Origin: Larix kaempferi
Taxonomy: Eukaryota; Streptophyta; Pinopsida; Pinales; Pinaceae
Direction: 5' to 3'
Assembly (NCBI GenBank): GCA_027924585.1
Contig: BSBM01000321.1
Location: 303,001-367,000 of the forward strand
DNA length: 64,000 nucleotides
In this document: piece after piece, positions 12,078 to 24,923 of the stretch
Layout of the letters: every line of letters starts with the position of its first letter
Position numbering within the stretch: the first letter of the stretch is position 1
Translations under genes and position numbers: made by a program
Notes under the pieces: generated by a model
The model's database searches: none
The model's input: only the letters and a program-made list of their open reading frames with translations
Told to the model about the DNA's origin: nothing

Positions 12078-12675
12078 TGTTAGGAAGAGGATCACATAGC
12101 AATAAAAATCAAAATGAATGTGGAAATAAAACATAAAAGAATACAATACAAGAGATACATTGATATACTTGGTTCACCTGATATGGGCTAGGTCCACAAA
12201 GAAACAACCAATCCTTTCTTTATTTTGTCCAGCAAAATGAAGGGATAAAACCTACAACACATCCGCCACAACCTCCTCTTCATTCTCTCACAGTATCCTC
12301 CCTCTGTCACAACGCTATCTGATTATGCACAGTTGTAATATAACGCCTCATAAAAAGAGGGTTTCCTTCTAGGACACAATAAACACCAACATAGCATCTA
12401 TCGTTAGATATGTGACCTAATAATGAACAATCTATATTGACTTTAGAATTACAATACTTTACAAGGCATTTAAAAAAAACCTCTTTGGGGGTGCTGCCTC
12501 TAAATCTCCACCAAGGTGGGCTCCAAAATATTATTGCAACCCCCCTAGACTCCCTAGCGACATCAGTGGGGGGGGGGGGAATACCCGCCCACACCCCCTC
12601 GTCAAGAAATGGGATCCAAATGTAGCTGAAACAAGACCTATGAACCATGAATATAATCAGTCTCCACAACCAACA
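12078..12675 (-). repeat. 3' LTR of decayed Ty1/copia element M
   Basis: Plus-strand boundaries are TGTTAGG at 12078 and CCAACA ending at 12675, giving TGTT...AACA termini and about 598 bp. Immediately right of it, ATTTCCCACTTGG is the reverse complement of the copia-type polypurine tract CCAAGTGGGAAAT, which fixes this as the 3' LTR of a minus-strand element. It contains a run of 12 G near 12568-12579. The 5' LTR is not found. Confidence 0.75.
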
Positions 12676-12899
12676 ATTTCCCACTTGGATATTGATCACA
12701 ACAACTCCATCGCTACTGCACTTGTTAGACCATGCTCCCACTTTGTACTTGACAAGTTTCTCATATTCACTGTCATGCTTGAAGGGCATTTGAAATTGAG
12801 AAGGAATTCAATTTATCCTTGGTTACTACCTTCACATGTTTGCAGGATTCTTCTGGCTAGTGTGTATCTTTTCCAGCTTCAATTTTTAATCTTCCAAAA

Positions 12900-13560
12900 C
12901 TGATCGTATGAAATGGTGCTTGGCCTGTATATGTTTAATATTAGAATGGAAGGTTGATTTCTTTGCAAGTTGAATGGTACTCTGGATGTCACTATACAAC
13001 CTTCTATTCTCCTACTTCTTTCCCATATCCTCTAAACCTATGTAGCCAAATCATCTCTTTACTAGCCTTTGTAGCAGCAACATGCTCTGCTTCCATTGTT
13101 GAAAGTGCATAAAGCTTTTGCAGTTTCAAAATCCAATTTATTTATATTCCTCATATAGTAAAATAATACCCTATGGTGCTCCTCCTACTATCTATATCAC
13201 TTGCCATATATGAATCAACTATCCCCGTAGAACAATGTTTGAACCTCCAAAACCTAATGCCTGAATAGTAGTAACTCTCAAATACTTGAGAATCCACTTT
13301 CTTGCCTCCTAATGCTCTTTACCTGAATTGTTCATATATCATCTGCTCACAACTGTCACTACATGTGCAATATCCGATCTTGTGCACACCATCGCATACA
13401 TCAAGATACCAATTGTTGATGAGTATGTAACCTTGGACATGTAGTCTATTTGCTCCTATGTCTTCAAACACATCTTCTTAGTCAGTTTGAAATGGCTGTC
13501 CAAAGGTGTACTAACTAGTTTTTCATCCTTCATTCTAAATATTTCCATTTTTGTAACACT
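12900..13560 (-). pseudogene. Decayed Ty1/copia RT end and RNase H (element M)
   Basis: Minus-strand translation across frames shows copia pol text: KDEKLVSTPLDSHFKLTKK near 13530, GILMYAMVCTRSDIAH near 13400, and YMNNSGKEH near 13330. The RNase H segment resembling LST-EAE-AATKA-KE-IWL lies near 13080 and a LYSDIQSTIQLAKKS-like segment near 12980. Several stops and frameshifts interrupt it. It leads directly into the polypurine tract and LTR at 12675. The upstream half of the element, from gag to the start of RT, is absent; LINE sequence abuts it at about 13560. Confidence 0.8.
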
Positions 13561-14990
13561 CGGTTGAATTTATTTAGCCTTTTTCAATACAAATATAACC
13601 ATTTATGTTAAAAAAAACAAAGAGAGAAACATCTCATAAGGGTATTCAATATATCTTGGAAAATCTAATGGCCTCCACCCCTTCTAGTACGCCTCATCAC
13701 TATATTCTGAAATATCACTTAGAGTTTTAATTCCTTTGTCAGTCATCCATTGCTTAATATCCTGCAATTCTTCCCTTCCTTCCAATGGAGCCCTACCCAA
13801 AATAGAGTATGTTCACAACCTTATCCTCCTTCCATTGTGTGGAATCCAATATAAATTATCTTGGATTATCCTTCCCGTCACCTTGCACAATTGTTAGAAT
13901 CTAGAACCAGTGGCCATCCATCTGCAATGATCTAGACAATGCAACCTAGAACCAAAGAGATACTTTCTTCTCAGGGCATCTTTCCACCAATATTTTCCAT
14001 TTGATATTATCCTCCATAAGATATTCCGCCCAAGGCTAAATTCATCAAGTGGGGGTCACAAATTCCAACCCCACTGTGCAAGGTGGGAGCCCTCATAGTG
14101 TTCCAATTCAAAAGGTGAAACTTTTCACGATTTGTTTCCTCCCCTGCCACATGAATCTTCCAATTTCTATGCAGATGGAATTCATTACACCAATAGGGGC
14201 CAAAAATTAAGAATAATAAAATATAGGGAGAGATGAGAGAACATACCTAATAAAGACAATCCTCCCATCCGGATTGAGCAATCACATGCCCCAATGTTGC
14301 ATCTTAGCTTTGACTTTGGCAATTATAGGATTCCAATCGGTGAATCTTACTCTTTGAAGGGAGATTAGGAACCTAAGTAATTAAAATAAGACCAATTTGG
14401 TTGAATGGAGAATCTGAAGGTGTTGGCAATATCATGAAGAAGCTATATTGGAGTGTTCCAATTGCAAACTTTACTCTTACCCATGTTGGGCCATACTTCT
14501 CGAGGCTTTTGAGAAATTATCCCAAACTATTTTGAATCATTGAGAATTAATCAATGAGGCACCTCTAATGAAGATAATGATCATCTGCAAATTCAACTTG
14601 ATTAATAGGGTTCACTCCTTGTGCGATTAATAATCCAATCAGATTCCTCTGATCCCTTTCCAATTCAATATTTTTATGATTCAACCATTATAATGTATAA
14701 GAAAGGGGAGAAAGGACATCCTTGACGAAGTCTTAGAGAAGCTTGAAATAAATACGTTGGTATTCCATTTACTAGTGGTGCTATCCATGGTCTACTAATG
14801 CAAGCCATTATCCATTGGATAAATCCCAAAGAGAATTTGAACCTTCCCATAATTTCAAACAAAAAGATGTGTTGAAACCTATAAAAGAAATTGGCCAAAT
14901 CAATCTTGATTGCCATTTCCTGATCACTCCGATCAAACACTAGAGTGGATAGCCTCATGAATAATGATTATATTGTATGATTTTTTTTTT
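13560..14990 (-). pseudogene. LINE (non-LTR) reverse transcriptase C-terminal fragment
   Basis: On the minus strand the fragment starts with NIIIIHEAIHS near 14975 and continues with KIDLANFFYRF. The RT motif LRQGCPFSPFLYIIM lies near 14730-14680 and the catalytic FADD at 14580-14591. Further left, text typical of the C-terminal zf-RVT region is readable near 14060-14000. The reading frame is open at 14674-14958 and broken elsewhere. LINEs reverse-transcribe at a nicked target site using this RT and an endonuclease; the endonuclease end is missing here. A LINE endonuclease end in the same orientation occurs at 62326-64000. Confidence 0.8.
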
Positions 14991-15013
14991 TAGATTGAAA
15001 ACCCCCTTGAATT

Positions 15014-16004
15014 TGTTTGATGAGTTTTCAATCGATGCGGACAAAGATCGAAGTCCCTAGTGTGAATGGTTCAAATCTAGAACAAAATGAGGCAACTTGT
15101 ACAAACCTTCACCTAGGTCAATAAAATAGTAACAAGAGATGAGTATAGGGGGGAACTTACCTCTCATACAGCGGTTGTCCTTATGATCCAGGAGCAGTCA
15201 TGATCCAACTTTGCATACAAGAAGACCTGCTACAGATCAAACCAAGACAACAACAATTGAAATAGAAATAGTATAATTGATCTATGCAAGTGACCAAGGA
15301 ATCTTACAAGACATGATCATGAACATCAGATGTACGCGAAGGAAAATACAATTGTATTAAAAGTAGCAGAAAGAAAGTACAACCGTTTAGGCCTTGGTGT
15401 TGTAGCTTCTTCCCAATGGGTTCTTCTTACTCCAATAAGTCACATTCACCTTGAATACAAAACACCTCAAGAGTCTCCAAGTCTAGGGATATTTCTCCAG
15501 CATTTACCTACTTCCAATATTCCTCCCCTCACCCATGGCCCAAGGCATCAATTTATAGGACAATGTGGATAAGAGAAGGTTGATAAAAGTGTGGGGAGTG
15601 GATGAGATATGATCCCCAACAATGGTGGAAGTCGAGCCAGATCCATAACAATAGGAGGGAAAGGCTATCATTCGAGATTTCGCTATAGAAACTTCTCGAA
15701 AACCTAAATTTACCCTCGTGGAGAGATTGACACGATTTGTAGTGGAGAAACCTACGCCAGAAATGGATCGATGCAATTTAATTTGAAGACAAGATGCGTC
15801 ATCGACACGGTATTCCAGTGTAGCATACTACGTTGAGGGGGATTCGACGCACATTGTTAATAGAGAAAGGGGCATCGAAGTCACAAAATAGGTTGAGTTT
15901 CAAGACAAAGTAATCAAGGATCATCCACTATAAAAGTGACTTCAGGGATTGTGGAAACACAAGGTCACAGGGTCTTGTACTATTGACAAAATTTTTGTGT
16001 AACA
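15014..16004 (-). repeat. 3' LTR of element T
   Basis: 991 bp with plus-strand ends TGTTTGATGAG and TTGTGTAACA. The left third (15014-15345) matches 23183-23519. The remainder has no partner because the other LTR is truncated. A G-rich polypurine tract on the minus strand abuts the right end at 16006-16018. Confidence 0.8.
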
Positions 16005-17249
16005 GATTCCCCCCCAAAGTACGAAGCTAGAGAAAGAGGATAGGTGATGTACTTTGATGTGGCTGTTAGAGAGAGGAACAATCGGTCGAAAAATGACAAT
16101 AATCATCAAGACTTTGCAATACAAGTTCTGAAATCTCTGAACTAAACATTTCAATGACTCAAGGCATGGTTTCCGACCAATACATTGCATATCCATGCTG
16201 GTACTTACTAAGGATATGCCCACCAAAATACAACGTGGATCCATACCTGAATGATTGAACACAATCATGGATACTAAGATACAAGCATAGATCCATGATG
16301 AGATAAAGACACAACCACAACCAATACAAGAGTGGATCTGTGTGACAGTACATCAATGAGGTCTACACCATAACATCTGTGTAGGGACCTACTAAAAAAA
16401 TCCATCGCAACCTGAGTGTAATAGTAAGACATCAGAGCAACCCAGGGTCTTCTACTTGTTCCCTAAACGATATGAATCTAACCATGTGATTACAATGTGT
16501 TGAGGTTGAACATGGTAGAAACCACTTGATTACCAATCAATGATGTGAATCGTTAACAAGTGCAAGGGAAATCACCAATGATAAAAATGATTCCCAAGGT
16601 ATCTCAGTACATTCCAACTAATGCGAATAAATTAGTTGGAGTTGAAAATATGTGGAATCATTCGATCAGAGGTCAATGATGCAAACCTACTATCGAAAGC
16701 GAGAAAACCTGCCATTGAGGTATGCAGGTTTCAAGGTACTAGGTGGAACTTCTAAATCTAATCCCTGGATGACGTGTTGACGTCGACAGGGATAAATTCG
16801 TCGAAGGAGGGCCATGATGTATCCCACATAATCGACACGAAACCGATATAGGAAGATGATTTTGGACGGTAGATCAAATGAGCATGGACTGACACAAGGT
16901 GTATGGACAAGTATTGTTGAAAGAATGCTTCAGGGATGGCCGACATTACATATATCTTGACGATTGCAAAGTTCGACTCAAATGGAGGACTTCCTTTGAA
17001 CATTTTACGGCATGAAAAATGACCTGGCAGCATTGACTTGGTGAGACGAAAATCAAGACATAATGAAACGTGAATGGAGCATTCTTCGGATGACCCAAAG
17101 GAGTAAAAGATTCATTGACTTGACACGACTCAGAGACAAGCTGATTACCCAATTGTTCGGATGAAATACAAACATGTGCCATGTTCAAGAGTGATAATAA
17201 GCTTCCTTAGATACATATATAGATGCATTTCCCTTCCCTTATTTCCCAT

Positions 17250-18830
17250 CATGATTGACGAGTACCTTTTTGTTTATTAACGAGCTTGAGGAGGATAACA
17301 ATTGCTCGGTATAACTCATCCTTCGTATGAGTCCAATCTCACATGTTTTACAAACCTGAGAAATGATGGGTTCGGTCCCAAAAAGGGTCCTTCCATGTAT
17401 AATTTTACGAGTCCAAAGAAGGTAAACTTGGTGTTGTTTCACATTTAGAGAGTCTGAAACAGTAAAAAAAAAACTCCAAGGTGAAATTTTTCGTAAAGTT
17501 AGTCCCCTAGGCCCGTAAAAGTATAAAATAATACATAGAAGAACTCTTCTAGTCATGATTGACTAGAGTATACCTTTTTCGTAAATAGTCTAAACGGTTC
17601 GAAAAAGGGGTAAACTATCACCAGATAGATGGCCTTTCAAATGCTTTTACGAGCGTGAAAGAGACAAGTTCTCTCAACAATATTTTCATGTTTAAGGAGT
17701 CTGAAAAGGGATGAAAGAGAACTCCATCAAGTTCCTTTTTCGTATAACTAGTCTTACGAGGTCGAAAAAGGGATAAACTATCACTCAAAATACGACTTTG
17801 TCATGGTTGATAACCAAGTATGACAAAGGTGAAAAGCAAACTCGAAACAGTTCCTTTTCCGTAAATAGTCTAGCGAGGCCAGATAAAGAGATAAACCTAT
17901 ACTCGATAGACACACCTTTTTAACTTAATTTTAATGAGCACGAATATGGTATTCAAAAGCACTCAAAATATTTTTCATGTTTGCATCCAGAGCACAGAAA
18001 AGGAAAAAGTAAGCTCAAACCACTTTTCATGTTTTTTACCAGAGCACGAAAAAGTGAAAAGTAATCTCGACACATCATTTTCATGTTTTAACTAGAGCAT
18101 GAAAAGTGGAAAAAGTAAGCTCAACACCATCTTACTGTTTTTAACAAGCTCGAAGATAGGTTGGAATAATGCTCATGGTATCTACTTCATTTTTTAACGA
18201 GCTTGGAACATAAAATAAACTATGCTCGGGATGATTTTCATGGTTTAGCGAGATTGAAACCAAAAAGAAAGTATGCTAAAAAGATTCCCATTGGCAGATG
18301 TTTTCCCAACATGATATCCATAGGTTGGTACATGCCCCCAGCATGATTTCTAGAAGTAAGCTACTTAGTTCCAACATTGTGTGGAAAGGCTATTGACTTG
18401 AATTTGACATGATGTCAAGAGGTTGAAGACATGCCCCCCAAGCTTCGTTTCGTCTTCCTACTCTTATTCTTCACCCAATTAAATTCCCGGTTGCTAATAA
18501 AGAAATGTTCACTAGAGAGGTAGGAAGAATGATGATAAAGTGACACAGGAAGATGAAATGAAGGCTCAAATTCTAAGACTGGTGGGAGACTCAACTCAAT
18601 CGGAGAGGAATTTGTTTATTTTTTCAATGAGCTTGACATAGAAAGGGAACTGTGCTTGTAGTCATCCATTTCATTTTTTAACGAGCTTGAAACATGAATA
18701 GAACTTTGCTCATGAGTGGTTTCATTTTTATGCAATCTCGAAACCGAAAGTAAACTATGATTGGGACTGGTTTCAGTTTTACATAAGCTTGAAACCAAAG
18801 ATAAACTATGCTTGGAACTAAGTCCTACCC
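17250..18830 (-). repeat. Diverged hairpin-bearing tandem array in element T
   Basis: Units of roughly 50-110 bp, each with a short inverted repeat. Examples are CCTTTTTCG...CGAAAAAGG near 17737-17775, CTTTTCATG...GAGCACGAAAAAG near 18020-18050, and GGTTTC...GAAACC near 18720-18800. On the minus strand part of the array reads as an 18-residue Ser/Leu-rich repeat (18616-18924, with HSSLSMSSSLKK-like units). It lies downstream of protease, where Tat-lineage elements are known to have hypervariable tandem repeats. Whether it is translated is unclear. Confidence 0.7.
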
Positions 18831-18999
18831 AACATGATGTGCATAGGTTGGTAGTGTTCCCCCCAACATAAGAATCTAGGGGAATAAATCCAGCATGATT
18901 TCCATAGCCTGACATGCCCTCCATCCCTAAGGGGAAGAAAACACTAAAACATGAGGAACATTCAGGGAAGTGTGATGAATGGAAGTCATGCGGTGATTA

Positions 19000-19400
19000 G
19001 GTTTAACAAATGAAAATTTGATCAACAGTCACGATCCTCCTGTCATGGGGAAAATACATCACTCGAAAGAGTGAGGACACAACAACTTTCATTACATAAA
19101 CATAATCCCGTCCAAGGAGCAGATTAAAATCTAAGGGACCCTGGACGACCATAAAATCAATGCAGATTGTTTTCTCTCCTAAAGAGGAAGGATCCCTAAT
19201 GGTCTAGTAGGTCTTCTATTAAAATCCAATATTTGTTCAGTGACTGGCAATATCTGAGGAGAACCTATATCTTTCCAATCAGTTGAGGATAAAATACTAA
19301 CAAAAGCTCCTTCATCAACTATAGTGCAAAATATTTCCTTATCGGCAAGTGCTACAGATATTTGGAAAGGACCAGTCGAAGGAAGATGAGATTTTGATAG
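19000..19400 (-). pseudogene. Retroviral-type aspartic protease remnant of element T
   Basis: Minus-strand translation, with one or more frame breaks, reads VDEGAFVSILSSTDW near 19320, then PLDFNLLLGRDYVY near 19130, then FPHDRRIVTVDQ near 19030. This matches the layout of plant Ty3/gypsy retropepsins, where a D-[TSE]-G-[AS] loop is followed by a LLGR flap-end segment. The catalytic triad here is D-E-G, so activity is doubtful. In the life cycle it would process the gag precursor. Confidence 0.6.
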
Positions 19401-19638
19401 ACTATTCCAATCAAAGGAAATGACCTAAGTACTTGGAGAAGGTCTCGTGGAAATGGACAGGATTTCCCCTTGCCTCGAACAATCTAAACTGACGAGGAAA
19501 ACATTAGTGGTTTTAAATTCACTCAACTAAAAGAGTAGAATGAGATGAATATTTTTTCATGGTGACTACTTCAGCCTTAGCATTCTCCAATGAAAGAGTG
19601 GGATCGAGTGGATATGACATTGACTCGACCACTTCAAC

Positions 19639-21230
19639 TTAACTCTTAGAAGGAATATCGGGATGAACTACTTGTTTTTCACTCTTTGAGGAAAAAGTGG
19701 GATCAATCGAGGATGAAGTTGGATCAACCACTTCATCAACCAATGGGGGGTCAAGAGACAACTTACGATATATCATTGGAAGGTGTTTCTGGGATACAGT
19801 AATGTCTTCCAAGAATTGTGAAGCTTCATCCATGCGAAGACAAAGGTAAGTAAGGTGCATTCCCTTGCATAAAAAATAAGGATTCTTGACTTTACCTTTT
19901 TGACCCTTAACCATAGAGTCATTGGTCGATGAGATTGTTGGAATATTCTCACCATCACATCTTGGATTTTCATGCACTGTATGAATTTTGCATGCATGCA
20001 TGCATTCCATGCAGCACGACATGCATCCAGTCAGCATCAATGGAGTCTCCTAGCACCTAGTCCCTATTCTGGGCCTCCTGGAGCTTGTTTCTAGTCATTA
20101 TTAGCCCTCCTAGCCACTCATGCACCCTTGTTTTCATAACTGGAGTTACAAGTGCACCTCCTCCACAGATTTAGGAGATATATCAGTCAATTGTATGATT
20201 TAGGGAACCTTGTCCCCTTGATTGTTCAGTTAACTGACTGTAGCTCTTAGATTGACTGCTACTCAGTGTGGGAGTTCCCTCCTTGACCACTGACATATAG
20301 TATGTTCCCTCCTTGGAGTCTCCTTCCCTATTATTTTGCTCACATGGTTCAGTTATGCTCATTTCTACTCTGGTTGAGTGATCATTAACCATCGGTGGCC
20401 ACTAGACCTTATCGGGAGATGGTTCCAATGCAAACTAAGCCATGACTTGAGGAGAATTCGAACTCTCCTAGGGGTATCCAATTCATTCTATTGTATTGAC
20501 ATATTTTTTCCAGCTTACAGCTGATGAATGTATCAACAACAGTTTCTCACATCTTTTGAGTTTTATGGGTGAATTTGATCATACTTCTTGCTAATTCTTC
20601 TCTGCAATTAACATAGTGAAATTGTGAGGTTTGTTCAAGCTTAGTGATCTACCCCTGTGGAATTTCACAGGGGTATCATTAGTATGATGTCTGTAGGTTG
20701 ATGATATGGGTTGATTGGAGTCTTTGGACCACTCTTTTAACACTTTCAAAAGACTATGACAATCCTTAAGAAGGTGATCACCCCTGCAAAGTTTGCAAGG
20801 GAACTTGGGTCTACGACGTATTTGAATAAAACGAGTGCCATCAGAGGAAGAAAGTTGATGCTTGGTCTCTTTGTTATCCCTCTTCTTCTTAATATTCCTT
20901 TTCTTCTTCTTCTTATCCTCCTGATTATTAGCACCATTGCTTTTATCAAGTTAGGAATATGAAACAGAAGAAGTAACATCCGATGAAGAAGGGGAAGGAT
21001 CAATTTTGGGTTGATACTCTCATGGTGGTGAGTTAACATTTGAAACACTAGGTACAACCGGAATCACTGGATTGAATAACCATACCAGTAATCCTATGGT
21101 TAATCCAGGAATATTTAAAGTGACAATAAAGGGAGGACCAATATCTCCAATTGGAGGAAAGAAAAAATGTACCCCTTGAAAAAGGGCCTCTTGATTGGTA
21201 GTCCCAGAAGACCCAGAAGAGGTTTCCATA
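19639..21230 (-). pseudogene. Gag-like region of element T with two zinc-knuckle segments
   Basis: Two cysteine/histidine motifs are visible on the minus strand. PKFPCKLCRGDHLLKDCHS at about 20817-20761 has C-x2-C-x3-H-x4-C. NPYFLCKGMHLTYLC near 19880 has a related motif with its first Cys replaced by Tyr. The second is followed by MDEASQFLEDI and LPMIYRKLS, a conserved-looking block before a Ser/Pro-rich linker to protease. Frames shift between the pieces, so no intact protein remains. Role by family: RNA packaging and particle assembly. Confidence 0.6.
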
Positions 21231-23182
21231 TATAAACTCTCTAAGTCCTTCTAAATATCATGCACAAAAAATGCTACTCAAACTAAAAGCAACAGGAAAA
21301 CTTGTGAATAGGAGGGATGTAAAAGCTGGATCTTCATGGGTGTGCCAAGCTATCACAACTTGCGATATACAGTAGGGTCCAACAATAATACTCGACCCAA
21401 TATTTTAGATCACTAACTAGGGATGATTAGGACCATACCCCTGACCGTATTAACCAACTATCTAACAGTATGTGCGTAGTAGCTCCCTGAGTGTTGTTCT
21501 CGGTGTATTGCGACAACAAGATAGCCATAAGGTTTACTTGGATGGTTCCAAGATTCTATAAGGGTCTTCCAATATACACAAGGTACGTGGGAGCTCCAAT
21601 CTGTAGTAGTGTTGTCTAATGCACAACCGATCGACAGGGGCCTCCTATATACCGTCAAGTACGTGAAAGAACTTTTCTATATACCATGAGGTACGTGAAA
21701 GGCCATTCTATATACTGAATAGTATGTGGAAGAACCACACGGTCCCAGAATGAAGTGCATGCAAATAACGATAGCTCCTACGCTTAAAGACATTGGAACA
21801 CGTCTCTAACCTATCACTCAATCTTGCTAAATTTTTTAACTTAACTAACGTTTTATTTTATCTTATACGATTAAGTGGATAGATGAAATTTGGATCTGAC
21901 TCAAAACCATGCAAGTATGAGATGCAAATATTCTTTTTGTTGAATTCCTACTTAAGAAGGGGAGAGATAGTTTTTCTTCCCAAATGCACAACCCTATGCA
22001 AATGCAATTTTGGATTTTTCAAAATGATAGAAAGAAGCCAAAAATTTACAAAGAATGCACCCAAAACTATCCTAAAGTGATAAAAGAGATCTTTCCATGA
22101 ACACCAAATGTAAGAATTCTAATCTGTTTTCTATATTTTTACACTCGAAAAAGACGCATCTAAGCTATGGAAAAAAGGATTCCACAAACGTTTTCAATCA
22201 AATGCAAGACAAATAAAAACACTCAACAATCTTGTCCAACTCAAATGTACACAAATCTGAAACAAGCCATTCTTCTTTTTATGAGTGTAAGACCAATAAT
22301 GTCAAATGATCAAACTAAGGAAAGAAGAATATTTCTGGTTTTCAAGTTTGTGAATCTAGAAAAAAAGAGACAAAAATAAGCTTCTCTTTGAAATAAAGTG
22401 GAGACAAAGAATCAATCTTTTCCAACAATCAATAGATAGCTCAGCATGTAAAGGAAATAAGATGCACAACCCAAGAAAATGAGGCTAAAAAAGACATGGA
22501 TATCCCACACTTTTCAAGTCTTTAAAACAAGCCAATCCACACTAAACTAAAAATTATTTTGAAACCTTAATATGGGTCAAAGAGACTGTAGGATACATGA
22601 TTCATGGCCCCCCTGGAAATGAGGGTGATTTTTTTCTTTCAAAAATGCAATTCATTTCACTTAAAAATGCAAGCAAAATACTAGTTTTGACTCAAAGGGC
22701 CAAAGATGGAACCAAATCTCAAGAAAACCCAAGAAGAAAGGTAAATGATAGATTTGGACTGAGACTGTGACTGAAACAAGCTGAGGAAAATTCTCAAAGG
22801 AACACTTGATCCAACCCTGAGAGGGGACATTGAACCTGTGGAAAATTTTTGCACAGAGTCACGATTTGTTGTGGAACACAACCCACCAAACTAGATCGAC
22901 GCGGTTCAGTATATTTCCCAGGCGCGTCCTCAACACACTATATATGAACATAGGGCGTGTCGATGACAACATGGAGCAATTTTTCAAAAGAGACCAGGAC
23001 AAACAACCCAACCCCAAAGGATCTAGATATATTTTAGGTGTCAGATCCAATATGGATCACCTAGTGACTCAAGAATGCTAAAATTGAAACAAACAAGACA
23101 AGACAAGTGACAAGATCTAAAGGAACCCCAAGGAAAATAAAGGGATATTTAATGAGCTACTCCCGAGCAGAGTCGCCAATTT
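21231..23182 (-). other. 5' leader and gag N-terminal region of element T, undefined
   Basis: No recognised protein text. Near 21540-21740 there is a short tandem motif (TATACC-----GTACGTGAAAG) in about 40-bp units. The segment beside the primer-binding site (23165-23180) would be the untranslated leader. Confidence 0.5.
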
Positions 23183-23519
23183 TGTTTGAGGAGTTTTCGA
23201 TCGATGCGAACAAAGATCGAAGTCCCTAGTCTGAATGGTTCAGATCTAGAACAAAAAGAGACAACTTGTACAAACCTTCACCTAGGTCAATAGAATAGTA
23301 ACGAGAGATGAGTATAGGGGGGAACTTGCCTCTCATACAACAATTGTCCTTATGATCCAGGTGCAATCACGATCCAACTTTACATACAAGAATACCTGCT
23401 ACAGATCAAGCCAAGACAACAAAAATTGAAATAGAAATAGTATAATTGACCTATGCAAGTGACCAATGAATCTTATAATACATGATCATGAAAATAAGAT
23501 GTATGGGAAGGAAAATACA
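23183..23519 (-). repeat. Truncated 5' LTR of element T
   Basis: Matches 15014-15345 with many substitutions, then stops at GGAAAATACA, where an N-family LTR begins. The missing part, about 650 bp, is not found elsewhere in the window, including to the right of the N2/N3 array. Confidence 0.8.
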
Positions 23520-24923
23520 TATAATTTCCCTTGTTAGGAATTTTATTAAAATGGCAAATTTTCACTTTTTTTCCCTAGTTCGACCTTTGACTAGTTTTGA
23601 GCTCTAGGTCTCCAAATTGCTCCAATTGCTTCCAAATATTTTGAGAAGGTATATGGATGATGTTAGAACATAAATATGTGTTTCAGGGATGCTTTTGGAC
23701 CTTTAAAATACTTCTGCAAATCATCTTTCAATTTTGGCCAATGGAGGGAACTTTACTAGTAATTTCCCTTTGACTAATATTGGTCTCTAGGTCTCAAATT
23801 GTATACAAATGCCTTCAAATATTCAAGTAAGGTGTATGAATAATATTAGGAATTGAATATGATGTTCAGGGATGATATATAACCCTCAAAATACTTCTTC
23901 AAACTTGATTTATATTCTGGTCAATGTATGGGATTTTAACTAGTAATTTGTGCATCAAATCCCCCTTGGGTAACATTGAAAATGGCCTCCCAAATGATTC
24001 CAAAATCCCTCAAATTTATGAACAGAGGTAGGGAATGTATTAAGGATGTTATTAAGGTCTCATGTGCACCATTAATTTATTATTATATCTGTTCCAACCC
24101 TCTCCCATTCAGCTGCAAAAATCACCCATTCGATCCTTGGGGAAATGGCACTATTTCTTCTCCCAATGCAATTAAACTGAGTAAAAATACTTCAAATGAT
24201 TAAGTACAGTATATGAAACTTGTAAAAAAAATCCATGGCAGTCCATTAATCACAAATGTATCAGATAATCATCCATTCATTCGAAATCATCAACATTACA
24301 TTGGTTCACAACAAGGTAGTGGGGAAATGACACTGTTCTTTCATTAAAAATGAGATTTATACATTTCTACTTGGAATTTCGACCTGAAACTTTCTGGAGA
24401 TGAAGAAAAGAGTATTTAATTCATATTAAAAAATAAATGAGGCATTAGAATCCCCCCCAAAGAGTACAATAGCTCACCAAAAACGCCCTCCCTCAAGGAT
24501 CAAGAATATGCTATCAAAACTGGAAATGGTTGAAGTAGTGAGCTGCAATAGAAGAAACCATGAGCTGTCCTGCAGATTACACCTGCAAATAAAGAATCCA
24601 TTAAAGCTCCAAATGAAAATTCTGAATGGCCTTTCCAATTACCAACTTGGATGGGAATCTTTCACCCTCGAAATTGACTAAGGCAAGAAACTAGTCATCC
24701 ACTGGCTCTCCCTCTTCACAAATGCAATTGCAAATTATACAAATGATCAAAAGATGGTTTAATTCTTTGTTATTGACATTTATAAACTTCTAATGTACTC
24801 CATGGGTCGAATTCCTTCCAAGAGACTCATGCCAAATCAAGTTGGGAATAAATTCCAAAGAATGCCACTTGTACAAGAATTCCTAGTTTTCCACTGCCAC
24901 CAAATCACATGTGGAAGCATCTT
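23520..24923 (-). repeat. N2 3' LTR, distal part (split by element C)
   Basis: Matches 59441-60845 of the full-length N-family LTR in the same orientation. It starts with a mutated terminus TATAATTTCCC where others have TGTAATGT. It breaks at ATCTT (24919-24923), the TSD of element C, and resumes at 56998. The two parts sum to about 2.03 kb, the length of the intact N-family LTR. Confidence 0.85.

Larger units (their letters stand above)
15014..23519 (-). mobile_element. Element T: gag-protease-only LTR retrotransposon
   Basis: Minus orientation. A complete 3' LTR lies at 15014-16004 and a truncated 5' LTR at 23183-23519, which match over about 335 bp. Beside the 5' LTR the minus strand reads TTGGCGACTCTGCTCGGGAG, a primer-binding site of the tRNA-Arg-like type used by Tat/Ogre elements. 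A polypurine tract CTTTGGGGGGGAAT (minus strand) flanks the 3' LTR. Gag zinc-knuckle and protease text is present, but no RT, RNase H or integrase motif was found in 7.2 kb. It is therefore probably non-autonomous. The 5' LTR is interrupted by an N-family LTR at 23520. GAATT (15009-15013) is the left TSD candidate; its partner is lost. Confidence 0.8.

Noticed and set aside
12568-12579. Run of 12 G as a regulatory or quadruplex element
   Set aside because: A single homopolymer in a dead LTR; may be a sequencing or assembly artefact.
12307-12789. 160-codon minus-strand frame
   Set aside because: Lies mostly within the copia LTR at 12078-12675 and crosses the G12 run; not a gene.
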